Assembly (NCBI GenBank): GCA_001508005.1
Contig: LGEZ01000001.1
Location: 116,392 to 176,325, forward strand
Direction: 5' to 3'
DNA: 59,934 nucleotides
Source of the DNA: Clostridia bacterium 41_269
Lineage (GTDB): Bacteria; Bacillota; DTU086
This document shows, piece after piece, positions 6,709 through 16,144 of this stretch; the first letter of the stretch is position 1; each line of letters opens with the position of its first letter. The notes under the pieces are model-generated. The model did no database searches and was not told where the DNA came from. It worked only from the letters and a program-made list of their open reading frames with translations. The position numbers and the translations under genes are program-made.

Positions 6709-8271
6709 ATGGCATTGAACATCAATCAGCTGATTAAGAAACTGGCAGAAAAATGGAACTCCCTATCAACTGCTCGGAAAGCTGTCGTTATTGGTAGTGC
6801 CGCAGCGGTTATAATCCTGTTAGTTTTTTTGGGGCAGAAGATTTTCGGAGAGAAGTACGCTCCCCTTTTTTCGGATCTGTCCCCAGAAGAAGCGGGAGCT
6901 GTGGCGGAAAAACTGGATGAGATGAAAGTTCCGTATAAAGTGGGAGGGGATGGAGACACCATCCTCGTTCCCGAGGATGTTCTCTATAAAACGAGGCTTC
7001 AGCTGGCCAGCTCCGGTGTTCTCAATACTGGAAAAGGATTTGAGCTCTTTGATGAAAGTCAGCTTGGTGCCACTGATTTTGAGCGGAGGCTGAACTATCA
7101 GAGGGCCCTTCAGGAGGAACTCAGGCGGACCATAAATTATCTTGACGAGGTGGAAGATGCCAGGGTTCACATTGTGCTTCCCGAAGAAAGTGTGTTCGTG
7201 GAAGAAGAGGGAACCGCTTCTGCTTCTGTGGTTCTTGACTTGAAACCCCTTGCCCGGCTCAGTGAAGAGCAGGTGAAGGGAATTATTTATCTTGTTTCGG
7301 GAAGTGTGGAAAACCTTCCTCCAGAAAAGGTCAACATTATTGACACCCAGGGTAACATTCTGAGTGAGGATGTTGCAGTGGGAGAAGAGGAGGGAGCAGG
7401 GGGAGCCTTAAGCAGAAGGCAGCTGGAGCTGAAAAGGGAGTTTGAAAAGAACCTGGAGGACAGGGTTGAGAAGCTACTGGAGAGGATTCTTGGGCCCGGA
7501 CGCGCCGTGGTAATGGTGTCGGCGGACCTTAACTTCGATCAGAGGCAGGTAACAAGGATTGAGTACGGTGAAGATGGTGTGGTAAGAAGCGAGAGGCTTG
7601 TGGAACGAAACAGTGTTTTGGGAGGAGCAGCGGGGGTTCCCGGCACTGCCACCAATGTGGGAGAGTATCAGGAGGTAGAAGGTGGTCAGAACAGCGAAAG
7701 GGAGACCGATGTGACCAGAAATTATGAAATAGATGAGACTAAGGAAACAGTGGTCTTTGCTCCGGGACAGATTGAGAATATTTCCACATCCGTGGCTGTG
7801 GATGGGGAGCTTGATGCTGAAGAGATAGCTCAGATCGAGGAAATAGTGCAGGCAGCCATTGGATATCAGCCCGAGCGGGGAGATCAGATTTCTGTGGTAA
7901 GCCGCACTTTTGACAGAAGCCATATAGAGGAAGCGGAAAGAGAAATGGAGGCGGCCAGGGAAGAGCAGGAGAGAAGGGAACGCTTGAAGCAGTACATTAT
8001 GATTGGCGCTGCGGCTCTGGCGGTGCTAATCACAGGAATAGCTGCGTTTATAATATACAGGCGCCGCTCCAGGGAAGAATTTGAAGAAATTTATCCCATG
8101 CCTGTCAGTGAAGCCGCAGCTGTAGAGGAAGAGGAAGAAAGGGAGCCGGAGCGCGTTCCCACAGAGGAAGAGCTGCAGCGCAAGAGGAGATACGAAAGTG
8201 TTAAGGAAATAGCCAGTAATGCGCCCGAAGAAGCTGCTAGGTTGATAAGGGCATGGCTGTCGGAAGAATGA
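6709..8271 (+). CDS. fliF: Flagellar MS-ring protein FliF
   Basis: FliF forms the MS ring in the cytoplasmic membrane, which houses the export gate and carries the C ring. The 520 residues show a first transmembrane segment at about 25-43, the periplasmic ring-building domains with RALQEELRRTINYLDEVEDARVHIV split over two conserved motifs, a variable loop (about 300-350), a second transmembrane segment at about 428-446, and a C-terminal cytoplasmic tail whose last 40 residues (REIASNAPEEAARLIRAW-like) bind FliG. The ribosome site GGGAG precedes ATG 6709. fliG follows after 11 bases. Confidence 0.97.
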   Translation: MALNINQLIKKLAEKWNSLSTARKAVVIGSAAAVIILLVFLGQKIFGEKYAPLFSDLSPEEAGAVAEKLDEMKVPYKVGGDGDTILVPEDVLYKTRLQLASSGVLNTGKGFELFDESQLGATDFERRLNYQRALQEELRRTINYLDEVEDARVHIVLPEESVFVEEEGTASASVVLDLKPLARLSEEQVKGIIYLVSGSVENLPPEKVNIIDTQGNILSEDVAVGEEEGAGGALSRRQLELKREFEKNLEDRVEKLLERILGPGRAVVMVSADLNFDQRQVTRIEYGEDGVVRSERLVERNSVLGGAAGVPGTATNVGEYQEVEGGQNSERETDVTRNYEIDETKETVVFAPGQIENISTSVAVDGELDAEEIAQIEEIVQAAIGYQPERGDQISVVSRTFDRSHIEEAEREMEAAREEQERRERLKQYIMIGAAALAVLITGIAAFIIYRRRSREEFEEIYPMPVSEAAAVEEEEEREPERVPTEEELQRKRRYESVKEIASNAPEEAARLIRAWLSEE

Positions 8272-8282
8272 GGTGAAACCAG

Positions 8283-9293
8283 GTGTCAAAGCACAGAAAA
8301 CTTACAGGAAGGCAGAAAGCAGCGGTCCTGCTTATAAGCCTGGGGCCTGAGCTTTCGGCCAAGGTTATGAAGCAGCTTTCGGAAGAGGATATTGAGAAGA
8401 TAACCTATGAAATTGCAAATATGGATGTGGTGGATGCCGAAACCCAGCAGGAAGTGCTGAAGGAATTTTTGGAACTTCATGAAGTTCAGTACTACCTTTT
8501 GAAGGGCGGAGTGGAGTATGCAAAGCAGGTGCTGGAAAAATCTCTGGGACCTGCCAAGGCTAATGAATACATCCGTAAGCTTACAGCAGCAACTAAAAAG
8601 TATCCATTTTCCAGCCTCAGGAAAACAGATCCCAAGCATCTGGTGAACTTCATTGGGAATGAGCATCCCCAGACCATTGCGTTAATATTGTCCTATCTGG
8701 ATCCTGAGCAGGCTGCTATGGTGCTTAGCGAACTGCCTCAGGATGTCCAGGCAGAAATAGCGAAGCGTATAGCTAAGATGGAAACCACGTCTCCTGAGAT
8801 AGTTAAAGAGGTGGAAGCTGTGCTGGAGAAGAAGCTTTCCACCTTTGTGGGGGAAAGGTTCACCTTTGCCGGCGGCATTCAGACGGTGGTAGATATTTTG
8901 AACAGGGCGGACCGCAGCACGGAAAGGACCATTATAGAAACGCTGGAGCAGGACGATCCGGAGCTGGCGGAAGAAATCCGCAACAGGCTCTTCGTCTTTG
9001 AAGATATCAACATTCTCGACGATACGGCTATCCGCCGTGTGCTCCGTGAGGTTGACATGAAGGATCTGGCTAAAGCCCTTAAAGGTGCCAGCGACGAGCT
9101 TATGAACAGAATTTTGAGAAACATGTCCAAGAGAGCAGGGGAAATGCTTCAGGAAGAGATGGAATTCCTGGGACCTGTGCGGCTCCGTGAGGTTGAAGAG
9201 GCCCAGCAGAATATTGTGCAGATTATCAGAAGGCTTGATGAGGCAGGCGAGATTATTATTTCCCGCGGTGGGGAGGATGAAGTAATTGTCTAA
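8283..9293 (+). CDS. fliG: Flagellar motor switch protein FliG
   Basis: FliG is the C-ring subunit that touches both FliF and the stator and generates torque. The 336 residues contain the N-terminal FliF-binding domain (GRQKAAVLLISLGPELSAKV), the middle domain with NEHPQTIALILSYLDPEQAA (including the EHPQT motif at about residue 126) and the C-terminal torque domain with charged helix residues in DVDMKDLAKALKGA-like order. The start is GTG at 8283 after AGGTGA. Its last eight bases overlap the start of fliH, suggesting translational coupling. Confidence 0.97.
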   Translation: MSKHRKLTGRQKAAVLLISLGPELSAKVMKQLSEEDIEKITYEIANMDVVDAETQQEVLKEFLELHEVQYYLLKGGVEYAKQVLEKSLGPAKANEYIRKLTAATKKYPFSSLRKTDPKHLVNFIGNEHPQTIALILSYLDPEQAAMVLSELPQDVQAEIAKRIAKMETTSPEIVKEVEAVLEKKLSTFVGERFTFAGGIQTVVDILNRADRSTERTIIETLEQDDPELAEEIRNRLFVFEDINILDDTAIRRVLREVDMKDLAKALKGASDELMNRILRNMSKRAGEMLQEEMEFLGPVRLREVEEAQQNIVQIIRRLDEAGEIIISRGGEDEVIV

Positions 9294-10074
9294 GGTGCTG
9301 CGTTTTGTGGAAGTTAATGAATACTACAACCTGAATCTTAATCTTGAGCCTGCTGAAGATGATAATATGGAAAGCTTTTTGGAAGATAATGCATCGTTTC
9401 AGTCGTCTGAGGAAATAACGGATGGTGAAAGGGAAAGAGGAGAGTTTATCAACAGGGCAAAAGAAGAAGCAGAGGAACTGATTAAAAGAGCTCAGGAGGA
9501 AGCTTCCCAGATTCTTGCAGGAGCCAAGGAGAAAGAAAAGGAAATATATGAAAAAGCGGAAGAAAAGGGGTATGTAGAAGGCTACCGCAGGGGTTTTCAA
9601 AAGGCACTAGATGAAGCAAAAGAAGAGGCAGACAGGATAAGAAATACGGCTTTTAAAGTTTTAGAGGAAGCGGAAAACAGGCGGCAGGAGCTTATAATTT
9701 CAGCTGAAGAGGAAGTAGTGGATCTATGCCTTGCAATTGCATCCAAAGTGGTCCATGCCCATGTTGAGGAACACAGGGATACGGTGTTGAGGCTGGCTAG
9801 GGAAGCCTTGGAGAGGCTTGCTTCTTCCAAACACTACACCATCATCGTTAATCCTAGGGATGCAGAGCTTCTGCGCCAGTATATAGATGAGCTGAGCATG
9901 CAGGTAAGTGCTAGTGCCCATATTCATATCCTGGAGGATGAAAGTGTGGGGGCAGGAGGGTGTAAAGTGGAGACAGAAAAGGGAGTTCTGGATGCCACCC
10001 TTGAGAGTCAGCTTGATGAGATAAGAAAAGTCCTATCTGAAGAGGTAGTAAAGAGGAAGCAGGAGAATGGATAG
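9286..10074 (+). CDS. fliH: Flagellar export ATPase regulator FliH
   Basis: FliH forms a stalk that holds the FliI ATPase at the export gate and restrains its activity. The 262 residues have a long Glu/Lys/Ala-rich coiled coil (about 55-140) followed by the conserved C-terminal domain, with LRLAREALERLASSK and the segment HILEDESVGAGGCKVET typical of FliH/SctL. The start is TTG at 9286, eight bases after GGGAGGATG, inside the end of fliG. Its stop overlaps the start of fliI by eight bases. Confidence 0.93.
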   Translation: MSKVLRFVEVNEYYNLNLNLEPAEDDNMESFLEDNASFQSSEEITDGERERGEFINRAKEEAEELIKRAQEEASQILAGAKEKEKEIYEKAEEKGYVEGYRRGFQKALDEAKEEADRIRNTAFKVLEEAENRRQELIISAEEEVVDLCLAIASKVVHAHVEEHRDTVLRLAREALERLASSKHYTIIVNPRDAELLRQYIDELSMQVSASAHIHILEDESVGAGGCKVETEKGVLDATLESQLDEIRKVLSEEVVKRKQENG

Positions 10075-11383
10075 GATTGATTTGGCGCCCTACAGACGGG
10101 CTTTGGATGGAATTAATACTTTAAAATCTATAGGTAGGGTTTTGAGGGTTGTGGGCCTCACCATTGAAGCAGGAGGGGTTTCGGCCTCCATAGGGGAGCT
10201 GTGCTTCCTTGAGGCCAAAGGCAGAAGGGATAGAATAGCTGCGGAAGTGATGGGGTTTAAGGATGATAGAACCCTTTTGATGCCCCTGGGGGATTTAAAA
10301 GGCATTTTTCCTGGGTGCAGGGTTTTCCCCACGGGCAGGACCCACGGCATTTATATAGGAGAGGATCTTTTGGGCAAAGTGCTTGACGGTTTGGGTAGGC
10401 CCATCAACGGAGAGGGAATGTTCTTTGGACAGGGTTTCTACAGTGTGGCCAATGATCCTCCCAATCCTCTGGAGAGGGAGCGCATCACTGAGGTTCTGGA
10501 GACGGGGATAAAGGTAATAGATCTTTTTACCACCTGCGGACGGGGACAGAGGATAGGCATATTTTCCGGAAGCGGTGTGGGAAAGAGCACCCTTCTGGGT
10601 ATGATAGCCCGCTACTGCAGGGCGGATGTCAATGTTGTGGCTCTGATAGGGGAGCGGGGCAGAGAAATAAAGGATTTTATTGAAAGAGATCTGGGTGAAG
10701 AGGGGCTTAAGAGGTCTGTGGTGGTGGCTGCTCCTTCGGATCAGCCTCCTTTGGTGCGCATTAAGGGGGCCTTTGTGGCCACTGCCATAGCCGAATACTT
10801 CAGGGACCAGGGAAAAGATGTAATGCTTATGATGGATTCTGTTACCCGCTTTGCAGCTGCCCAGAGGGAAGTGGGTCTTGCGGTGGGGGAGCCCCCCACA
10901 ACCAGGGGGTACACTCCGTCGGTATTTGCAATGCTGCCTAAACTTCTGGAGAGGGCAGGGAGGTCCAGGAAGGGTTCAATAACGGGCCTGTATACGGTGC
11001 TGGTTGAAGCTGACGATATGAACGAACCCATAGCCGACAGCGTTCGGGGAATTCTGGATGGGCACATAGTGCTGTCCAGGCAGCTGGCCTCCCAGAACAT
11101 TTATCCTGCTGTGGATGTACTCCAGAGCATCAGCCGTCTGATGCCTGAGATAACTGACGAAGAGCACCAGAGGCTTGCACAGCAGGCCAGAGAGCATCTG
11201 GCAGCCTATGAGGAGGCAAGGGATCTGGTCAACATAGGTGCGTACAAAAAGGGGTCCAATCCTAAAATCGACAGGGCTGTGGAGCTTTATCCGAAGCTGG
11301 TTGAATTTCTAAAGCAGGGAATTGAGGAGCACTGCAGGCTGGAGGAATCTTTGAAGGGATTGAAGGAGATTGTAGGTGGATAG
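10067..11383 (+). CDS. fliI: Flagellum-specific ATPase FliI
   Basis: FliI is a hexameric ATPase related to the F1 beta subunit that helps unfold and deliver flagellar export substrates. The 438 residues include the Walker A motif GSGVGKST (about 167-174), the Walker B region DVMLMMDSVTRFA, and the family signature PPTTRGYTPSVFAMLPKLLERAG. Length is standard. The ATG overlaps the fliH stop codon, which fits tight stoichiometric coupling of the FliH-FliI complex. fliJ follows after 30 bases. Confidence 0.98.
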   Translation: MDRIDLAPYRRALDGINTLKSIGRVLRVVGLTIEAGGVSASIGELCFLEAKGRRDRIAAEVMGFKDDRTLLMPLGDLKGIFPGCRVFPTGRTHGIYIGEDLLGKVLDGLGRPINGEGMFFGQGFYSVANDPPNPLERERITEVLETGIKVIDLFTTCGRGQRIGIFSGSGVGKSTLLGMIARYCRADVNVVALIGERGREIKDFIERDLGEEGLKRSVVVAAPSDQPPLVRIKGAFVATAIAEYFRDQGKDVMLMMDSVTRFAAAQREVGLAVGEPPTTRGYTPSVFAMLPKLLERAGRSRKGSITGLYTVLVEADDMNEPIADSVRGILDGHIVLSRQLASQNIYPAVDVLQSISRLMPEITDEEHQRLAQQAREHLAAYEEARDLVNIGAYKKGSNPKIDRAVELYPKLVEFLKQGIEEHCRLEESLKGLKEIVGG

Positions 11384-11413
11384 CAGGGGATAAAGTAGAG
11401 GGAGAGGAAGGGC

Positions 11414-11848
11414 ATGAAGAAGTTCAAGTTTTCCCTTGAAAAGGTTCTGGCATACAGGAAGCAGGTGGAAGAGCAGCTTAAGACGGAGCTCATAAATAAG
11501 CGGGAGGAGCACCGGGCCCTGGTGGAAGAGCTGGATCATCTTCGGGCAAAGTATTCTGAGCTAAAAAGGGGCCTTGGAGAGGGAAGGATTGAGGCTTGGA
11601 GGCTTGCTCACTGGAGTGAGAGGTCCCTTTTTCTGGAGGAACTCATTGATAAACAGGCGGAAATGGTGGAGCAGTCCTTTTCCCGCCTAAGGGCGCTTCA
11701 GAAAAAATATATTGAGGCCCGGCGCAGTTCCATGGTGCTGGAAAAGCTGAAGGAGAAGAAATTTGCCCAGTATGAGTATGAAGTTTCAAGGGAGATGCAG
11801 AAGGGGCTGGATGAGTTTGCTTCCTCCTCCTATGTAAGGAGGAGTTAA
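11414..11848 (+). CDS. fliJ: Flagellar export protein FliJ
   Basis: FliJ is the small coiled-coil stalk that inserts into the FliI hexamer and contacts FlhA. The 144 residues begin with KFKFSLEKVLAYRKQVEEQLK, the typical FliJ N-terminus, and are almost entirely charged helix with heptads. A clear GAGAGGAAGGG ribosome site precedes ATG 11414. It lies between fliI and fliK as in most Firmicutes. Sequence conservation in this family is low, so the call depends on the N-terminal pattern, the size and the position. Confidence 0.9.
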   Translation: MKKFKFSLEKVLAYRKQVEEQLKTELINKREEHRALVEELDHLRAKYSELKRGLGEGRIEAWRLAHWSERSLFLEELIDKQAEMVEQSFSRLRALQKKYIEARRSSMVLEKLKEKKFAQYEYEVSREMQKGLDEFASSSYVRRS

Positions 11849-11890
11849 GAAAGAATAATGATCAAAAAATTCAAGAAAGGGGGTGAAAAG

Positions 11891-13287
11891 GTGAGCAGAA
11901 CGCCGGCGGTTCAGCTGATGCAGTTTGTGGAAAATCCCGGGATAAGCACGGAAAAACCATCCAGTAAGAATTCTTCTTTAGACGGCTCAGTAAATTTTAG
12001 AAGGGAGCTTGAAGGGGCCATAAACAGAATCGATGAAAGAAAAAAGGCATTTTCTGCGGATTCGTCCAGGGAAGTGCAGGGGAAGAGCAAAGTAGCTGTA
12101 GGTGCTTCAGAAGGAAAGGATTTAAAGGAGCCGGAATTCAAAGGCACTCCTGAAAGCTCAGGACAGGGAAAAAATACAGGGGAAGCAGAAGGGAATGGTG
12201 CTGTTGAACTTGCGGCAGGCTTGGGGCTGATAATGCAGGCAGCACAGCTTTTAGAAAGGGGAGGAGCTTCTCCTTTAACTGGGAATGGTGTTTCTGCCTC
12301 CAGCGGTACTCTTCCTGGGAATGGAATGGAAGGAGTCCTTAAGGTTCTTCCAGGAGTCTTAATGGGTGCTCCCTTGGAGGCTTCTTCAGAAAAAGATGCA
12401 TCTTCTGCAGCTGCTCTGCCCACAGCTTTCGCATCCGCAGAAAGTGGAGTTTCCGAAGCTGAAGCTTTCCTTATGGTTCCCGAGAAGGGTGCTCTGGAAA
12501 CCCAGGGGGCTTCCGTGGGAAAAGCAGAGGGCAGGCTGCCCTTAAATGATCTGGGGCAAAAAGATGAAGCGGAAAAGCCTGGTTTAAAGGGTTCAGAAAA
12601 GGCTTCAGCGGAAGGCGTTGTGAAGGCGCATTGCGGGATGACTGATAAAAGTGCTGAAGCTTTAGCTAAGGTATTGAAAACACCCCTTGACCTTTCCTCA
12701 GGAAGGACAGTTAACCCAGGTGATGCTGCAGAAAATGGAGCTTTTGGTGGAAGGTCCTCGCCTGAGGTTTCCGGAGCTCTTCAGAAGGCGGTGATTGTGA
12801 ATGATGCAGGGACTGCAGCGGATGGGGCAAAGAGCACTATCCAGGGAAGCTTTATTGAGAGGCTGTCCATGATCCTTAGGGAGCAGATGGTGCAGAAAAG
12901 CAGGTTTTTGCATCAGAGGGAAAGTCGGAGGTAACCCTTCAACTCAAGCCCGAGTATTTAGGGAAGCTTTTGGTAAAGCTTACGCTGGAGAATAACGTCT
13001 TCCACGCAAGGATTTTAGCGGAAAATTCTCACGTGAGGCAGTACATCAAGGACAGCCTTCCCCAGCTGAGGCAGTCTCTGGAAAGTCAGGGCATTTCCTG
13101 GCGGCAGACGGAAGTGGATGTAGGTAGTTTTGAGCAGTGGAGGCCCTACGAATATGAAGGGGAGGGCTTTTTCGGAGGAGGCTCGAATAAAGGGGAAGGT
13201 TTGGTTTATGAGCCTGAAGCTTCAGCTATGGAAGAGATTCAGCGTGGAACACCTCACATAGGGGGTACCATCAGCTATCTTGCATAG
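11891..13287 (+). CDS. fliK: Flagellar hook-length control protein FliK, with apparent single-base frameshift
   Basis: FliK is a secreted molecular ruler that measures hook length and switches the export gate from hook to filament substrates. The first frame (11891-12934) gives a 347-residue Ala/Gly/Ser/Glu-rich ruler ending in FIERLSMILREQMVQK. The conserved switch domain (LQLKPEYLGKLLVKLTLEN, then LPQLRQSLESQGI) is encoded up to 13287 in the frame one base behind. Adding one base in the A4 run at 12896-12899 or the T5 run at 12905-12909 joins the two into about 466 residues of normal FliK layout. GTG 11891 is chosen for its AAAGGGGGTGA ribosome site; ATG 11858 has none as good. Whether the break is real is unknown. 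Confidence 0.88.
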
Positions 13288-13305
13288 AAGAAGGAGGTGG
13301 AGCCC

Positions 13306-13752
13306 ATGAGCGTAAGCAGTATAGCTTCTTCCTATCTTACCCAGACGGCATCGAGCAGTTCCACAAACTCGGCGGAAAGTCAGGGGATTCTTGGAAAAGA
13401 TGACTTTTTGAAAATCCTCGTTGCCCAGCTTAAATTTCAGAATCCCCTAGAGCCCATGGATGATGAGGAATTCATATCCCAGCTTACCCAGTTCAGCATT
13501 CTGGAGCAGATAACGGGTATAAGGGAAGAGCTTCAGGAGCTTAAAAGCAGTTTGAAAAATGGCGTGGACGGGCAGTACGCTTTGGGCATACAGGCCCTAA
13601 ACATGATTGGTAAGCGCATAAAGGCCCTGATTGATGGGACTGAAGTTGAGGGCATCGTTGAAGCTGTGAAGAACTTCAATTCTCAGCCCGTGCTTATTGT
13701 GGGCGAAAAAGAAATACCCTTGGGAAGCGTTGTGGAAGTGCATGCAGAATAA
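13306..13752 (+). CDS. flgD: Flagellar hook capping/scaffold protein FlgD
   Basis: FlgD caps the growing hook and is needed for FlgE polymerisation. The 148 residues contain the conserved N-terminal part with GKDDFLKILVAQLKFQNPLEP and FISQLTQFSILEQITGI, the signature of the family. The C-terminal Ig-like/tudor part of proteobacterial FlgD is mostly absent, as is usual in Firmicutes. The preferred start is ATG 13306, six bases after AAGGAGGTGG; the upstream in-frame GTG at 13297 is part of that site. It is followed at once by the small flagellar operon gene. Confidence 0.95.
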   Translation: MSVSSIASSYLTQTASSSSTNSAESQGILGKDDFLKILVAQLKFQNPLEPMDDEEFISQLTQFSILEQITGIREELQELKSSLKNGVDGQYALGIQALNMIGKRIKALIDGTEVEGIVEAVKNFNSQPVLIVGEKEIPLGSVVEVHAE

Positions 13753-13767
13753 ATGGTGGTGATTGTA

Positions 13768-14172
13768 GTGGGCGGTTTTGATGTGAGGTTTGGGACGGAA
13801 AGGGTTTATCCCCTTTCTCAGGTAAAAACAGAAAAGGGCGCTGAGAAGGGCAGAGGGAACAGGGATGCGGACACTCCTTCCTTTGGTGATGTTCTCAGCA
13901 GTGAAATAAGTAAAAGGAGCAGTCTAAAGTTTTCCAAGCATGCCCAGGAGCGTCTGAGCACAGAGGGCGTTGAAATGACCCCTGAAAGGATCAGGCGCCT
14001 GGAGGAAGCTGTGTCCAAAGCCCGCTCCAAAGCAGCTAGGGAAACCCTTGTGCTCATGGAAGGAGTAGCCTTTGTGGTGAGCGTAAAAAACAGTACGGTG
14101 ATTACCGTTGTTGAGGAAAAGAGGATGAAGGAGAATGTTTTTACCAACATTGACAGTGCGGTGATAGTTTAG
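13768..14172 (+). CDS. Flagellar operon protein of the TIGR02530 type
   Basis: A protein of about 134 residues found between flgD and flgE in Bacillus and Clostridium flagellar operons. It shows the family core LKFSKHAQERLSTEGVEMT followed by a helix and the beta-rich ending VVSVKNSTVITVVE. There is no signal peptide or membrane segment, and the molecular function of the family is not established as far as I know. GTG 13768 is preferred because GGTGGTGAT at 13755-13763 resembles a ribosome site; an in-frame ATG at 13753 directly follows the flgD stop codon and could also serve. Confidence 0.83.
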   Translation: MGGFDVRFGTERVYPLSQVKTEKGAEKGRGNRDADTPSFGDVLSSEISKRSSLKFSKHAQERLSTEGVEMTPERIRRLEEAVSKARSKAARETLVLMEGVAFVVSVKNSTVITVVEEKRMKENVFTNIDSAVIV

Positions 14173-14259
14173 ATGGGGCTGGACCTCCTGTGAGGAAGCC
14201 CCGTGCCGCGGAACGACCGAAGCGGCATACAAAGTTTTAGAAGAGGGGAGGTCATTAAA

Positions 14260-15081
14260 ATGATGCGTTCCATGTTTGCGGCGGTGTCCGCACTGAGAAA
14301 CCATCAGACCCGTATGGATGTAATTGGCAACAACATTGCCAATGTCAATACTGTTGCTTTCAAGAGCAGCAGGGTGACTTTTCAGGATGTGTTTTACCAA
14401 ACATTAAACGGCGGTTCTGCTCCTTCAGATACCCGAGGGGGCATTAATCCCAGACAGGTGGGTACGGGGATGACACTGGGCACCATTGATACTTCCTTTA
14501 CCCAAGGTAATGTTCAGCCTACAGGCATAGGAACTGATTTAATGATTCAGGGTGACGGCTTTTTTGTCGTTGGTAATGCTGATGGCACGGAAATTTACTA
14601 TACAAGAGCCGGAGTATTTGGATTTGATAGTGATGGAAATCTTATCAATAAGACAAACGGGCTCTTTGTTTATGATGTAAACGGTAATATTATCAACGTT
14701 CCCGTGGATGCCCAGAGCTTTAACATAGACAGTTATGGATATGTCCGCTACATTAGTGCTGATGGAGAGCAGACCGAAGCAGGGCAGATTGCCATAGCGA
14801 AGTTTGCCAATCCTGAAGGCCTTGTTAAAGTTGGGGAAAACCTTTTCCGCTATGATACTAACGCTGGACCTGAAGCGGGGGGAGAAGGCAATTATGGTGG
14901 TGGGGCTCCAGGGGAACTGGGAAGGGGTACTATTGTTGCCAGTGCCCTTGAGATGTCCAATGTGGATCTGGCAAAGGAGTTCACGGATATGATCATCACC
15001 CAGAGAGGCTATCAGGCCAATGCCAGGACCATCACCACGTGCGATGAAATGCTTGAGGAGCTGGTAAACCTCAAGCGTTAA
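14260..15081 (+). CDS. flgE: Flagellar hook protein FlgE
   Basis: FlgE polymerises into the hook, the universal joint between rod and filament. The 273 residues have the N-terminal signature MDVIGNNIANVNTVAFKSSR, the beta-rich middle with GDGFFVV, and the C-terminal helix with ALEMSNVDLAKEFTDMI and GYQANARTITT. The length is close to that of the short Bacillus hook proteins. ATG 14260 (or the adjacent ATG 14263) follows GGGGAGGT; an in-frame upstream ATG at 14203 lacks a ribosome site. Sequence alone cannot fully separate FlgE from FlgG, but the position between flgD and flbD decides for the hook. Confidence 0.92.
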   Translation: MMRSMFAAVSALRNHQTRMDVIGNNIANVNTVAFKSSRVTFQDVFYQTLNGGSAPSDTRGGINPRQVGTGMTLGTIDTSFTQGNVQPTGIGTDLMIQGDGFFVVGNADGTEIYYTRAGVFGFDSDGNLINKTNGLFVYDVNGNIINVPVDAQSFNIDSYGYVRYISADGEQTEAGQIAIAKFANPEGLVKVGENLFRYDTNAGPEAGGEGNYGGGAPGELGRGTIVASALEMSNVDLAKEFTDMIITQRGYQANARTITTCDEMLEELVNLKR

Positions 15082-15116
15082 TCCGTGCTTAAAATGCTTA
15101 GTGGAGGCAAGGTTCA

Positions 15117-15308
15117 ATGATTGAGATCACTACTCTAAACGGAAGAAGGGTTACCATCAATGCCGAGCTTATAGAGATGGTTGAAAGGGTTCCCGAAACG
15201 CTGATTACCCTTACTACGGGAAGGAAAATGCTGGTTAAAGAAACTCCGGAGGAAGTTAAGCAGCTGGTTCTGGAGTACCGGCGGCTTATACAGCCGCCGG
15301 TATCCTAA
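15117..15308 (+). CDS. flbD: FlbD/SwrD family flagellar protein
   Basis: A 63-residue protein of the FlbD family (SwrD in Bacillus subtilis, where it raises flagellar power for swarming). The whole protein is recognisable: MIEITTLNGRR, then a beta strand containing IEMVERVPETLITLTTGRK and the ending VKETPEEVKQLVLEYRR. No membrane segment is present. A GGAGG ribosome site lies 9 bases before the ATG. It sits directly between flgE and the stator genes motAB, the typical position. Confidence 0.93.
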   Translation: MIEITTLNGRRVTINAELIEMVERVPETLITLTTGRKMLVKETPEEVKQLVLEYRRLIQPPVS

Positions 15309-15328
15309 AAGGATCGAGGTGTGAAGCT

Positions 15329-16144
15329 TTGCGTAAGTTTGATTTAATGACGATTTTAGGATTGGTTTTTGGCATTATTGTGGTGCTGCTGGGTATGGCT
15401 ACAGGCAGCAGTTTGGGGCTTTTCTGGAATCTGCCTTCGGTTTTGATTACCGTTGGGGGTTCCTTTTTTGCAGTGGTTATTCAATATGATTTCAACCAGG
15501 TAAAAAGCGTAATGTCTGTTGCCCGACGAGCTTTTACAACGGAACTTACTCCACCGGAGGAAATAATAAGCACCCTTGCCGAGCTTGCAAAAAAAGCAAG
15601 GAAAGAAGGTCTTCTGGCACTGGAGGATGATATGGATGCCATTAATGATCCCCTTTTTGCCAAGGGGCTCCAGCTTATTGTGGATGCCATTGATCCCGAC
15701 ACCATAAGGGATATACTGGAAACGGAGATAGACAGCATGGCGGAGCGCCACGAGCTGGGGCAGAATATCTTTAAAAGCTGGGCTGCAATGGCTCCCGCTT
15801 TTGGGATGATAGGAACTCTTATTGGTTTAATTCAAATGCTTGCGAATTTGGAAGATCCCAGCAAGCTGGGACCGGGAATGTCCGTGGCGCTTATTACCAC
15901 ATTCTACGGAGCAGTTATTGCCAATCTCATAATGACCCCCATTGCGGGAAAGCTTGCTCTGCGCAGTGATGAGGAAATACGTTTGAAGACTATAATTCTT
16001 GAAGGAATTATTGCCATTCAGTCGGGGCTTAATCCCCGTATTCTTGAGGAGAAGCTTAAGGCTTTCATACCTCCCAAAGCTCAGGATAAAATGAACAATA
16101 ACAAAGGGAAGGAAGATGAGGTGCGCTTAGGTGCGGCGTCGTAG
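15329..16144 (+). CDS. motA: Flagellar motor stator protein MotA
   Basis: MotA forms, with MotB, the ion channel that drives flagellar rotation. The 271 residues show four membrane segments (two near residues 5-45 and two near 150-205), the cytoplasmic loop with acidic and basic residues that contact FliG, and the conserved stretch WAAMAPAFGMIGTLIGLIQML with the channel-lining proline. TTG 15329 is used with GAGGTGTG upstream. The end overlaps the start of motB by 14 bases. I did not try to decide whether protons or sodium ions are used. Confidence 0.95.
   Translation: MRKFDLMTILGLVFGIIVVLLGMATGSSLGLFWNLPSVLITVGGSFFAVVIQYDFNQVKSVMSVARRAFTTELTPPEEIISTLAELAKKARKEGLLALEDDMDAINDPLFAKGLQLIVDAIDPDTIRDILETEIDSMAERHELGQNIFKSWAAMAPAFGMIGTLIGLIQMLANLEDPSKLGPGMSVALITTFYGAVIANLIMTPIAGKLALRSDEEIRLKTIILEGIIAIQSGLNPRILEEKLKAFIPPKAQDKMNNNKGKEDEVRLGAAS

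Noticed and set aside
12970-13287. A separate small gene downstream of fliK
   Set aside because: Its sequence is the conserved C-terminal FliK domain, and conserved residues (LQLKPEYLG) lie upstream of its first possible start codon, so it belongs to fliK.
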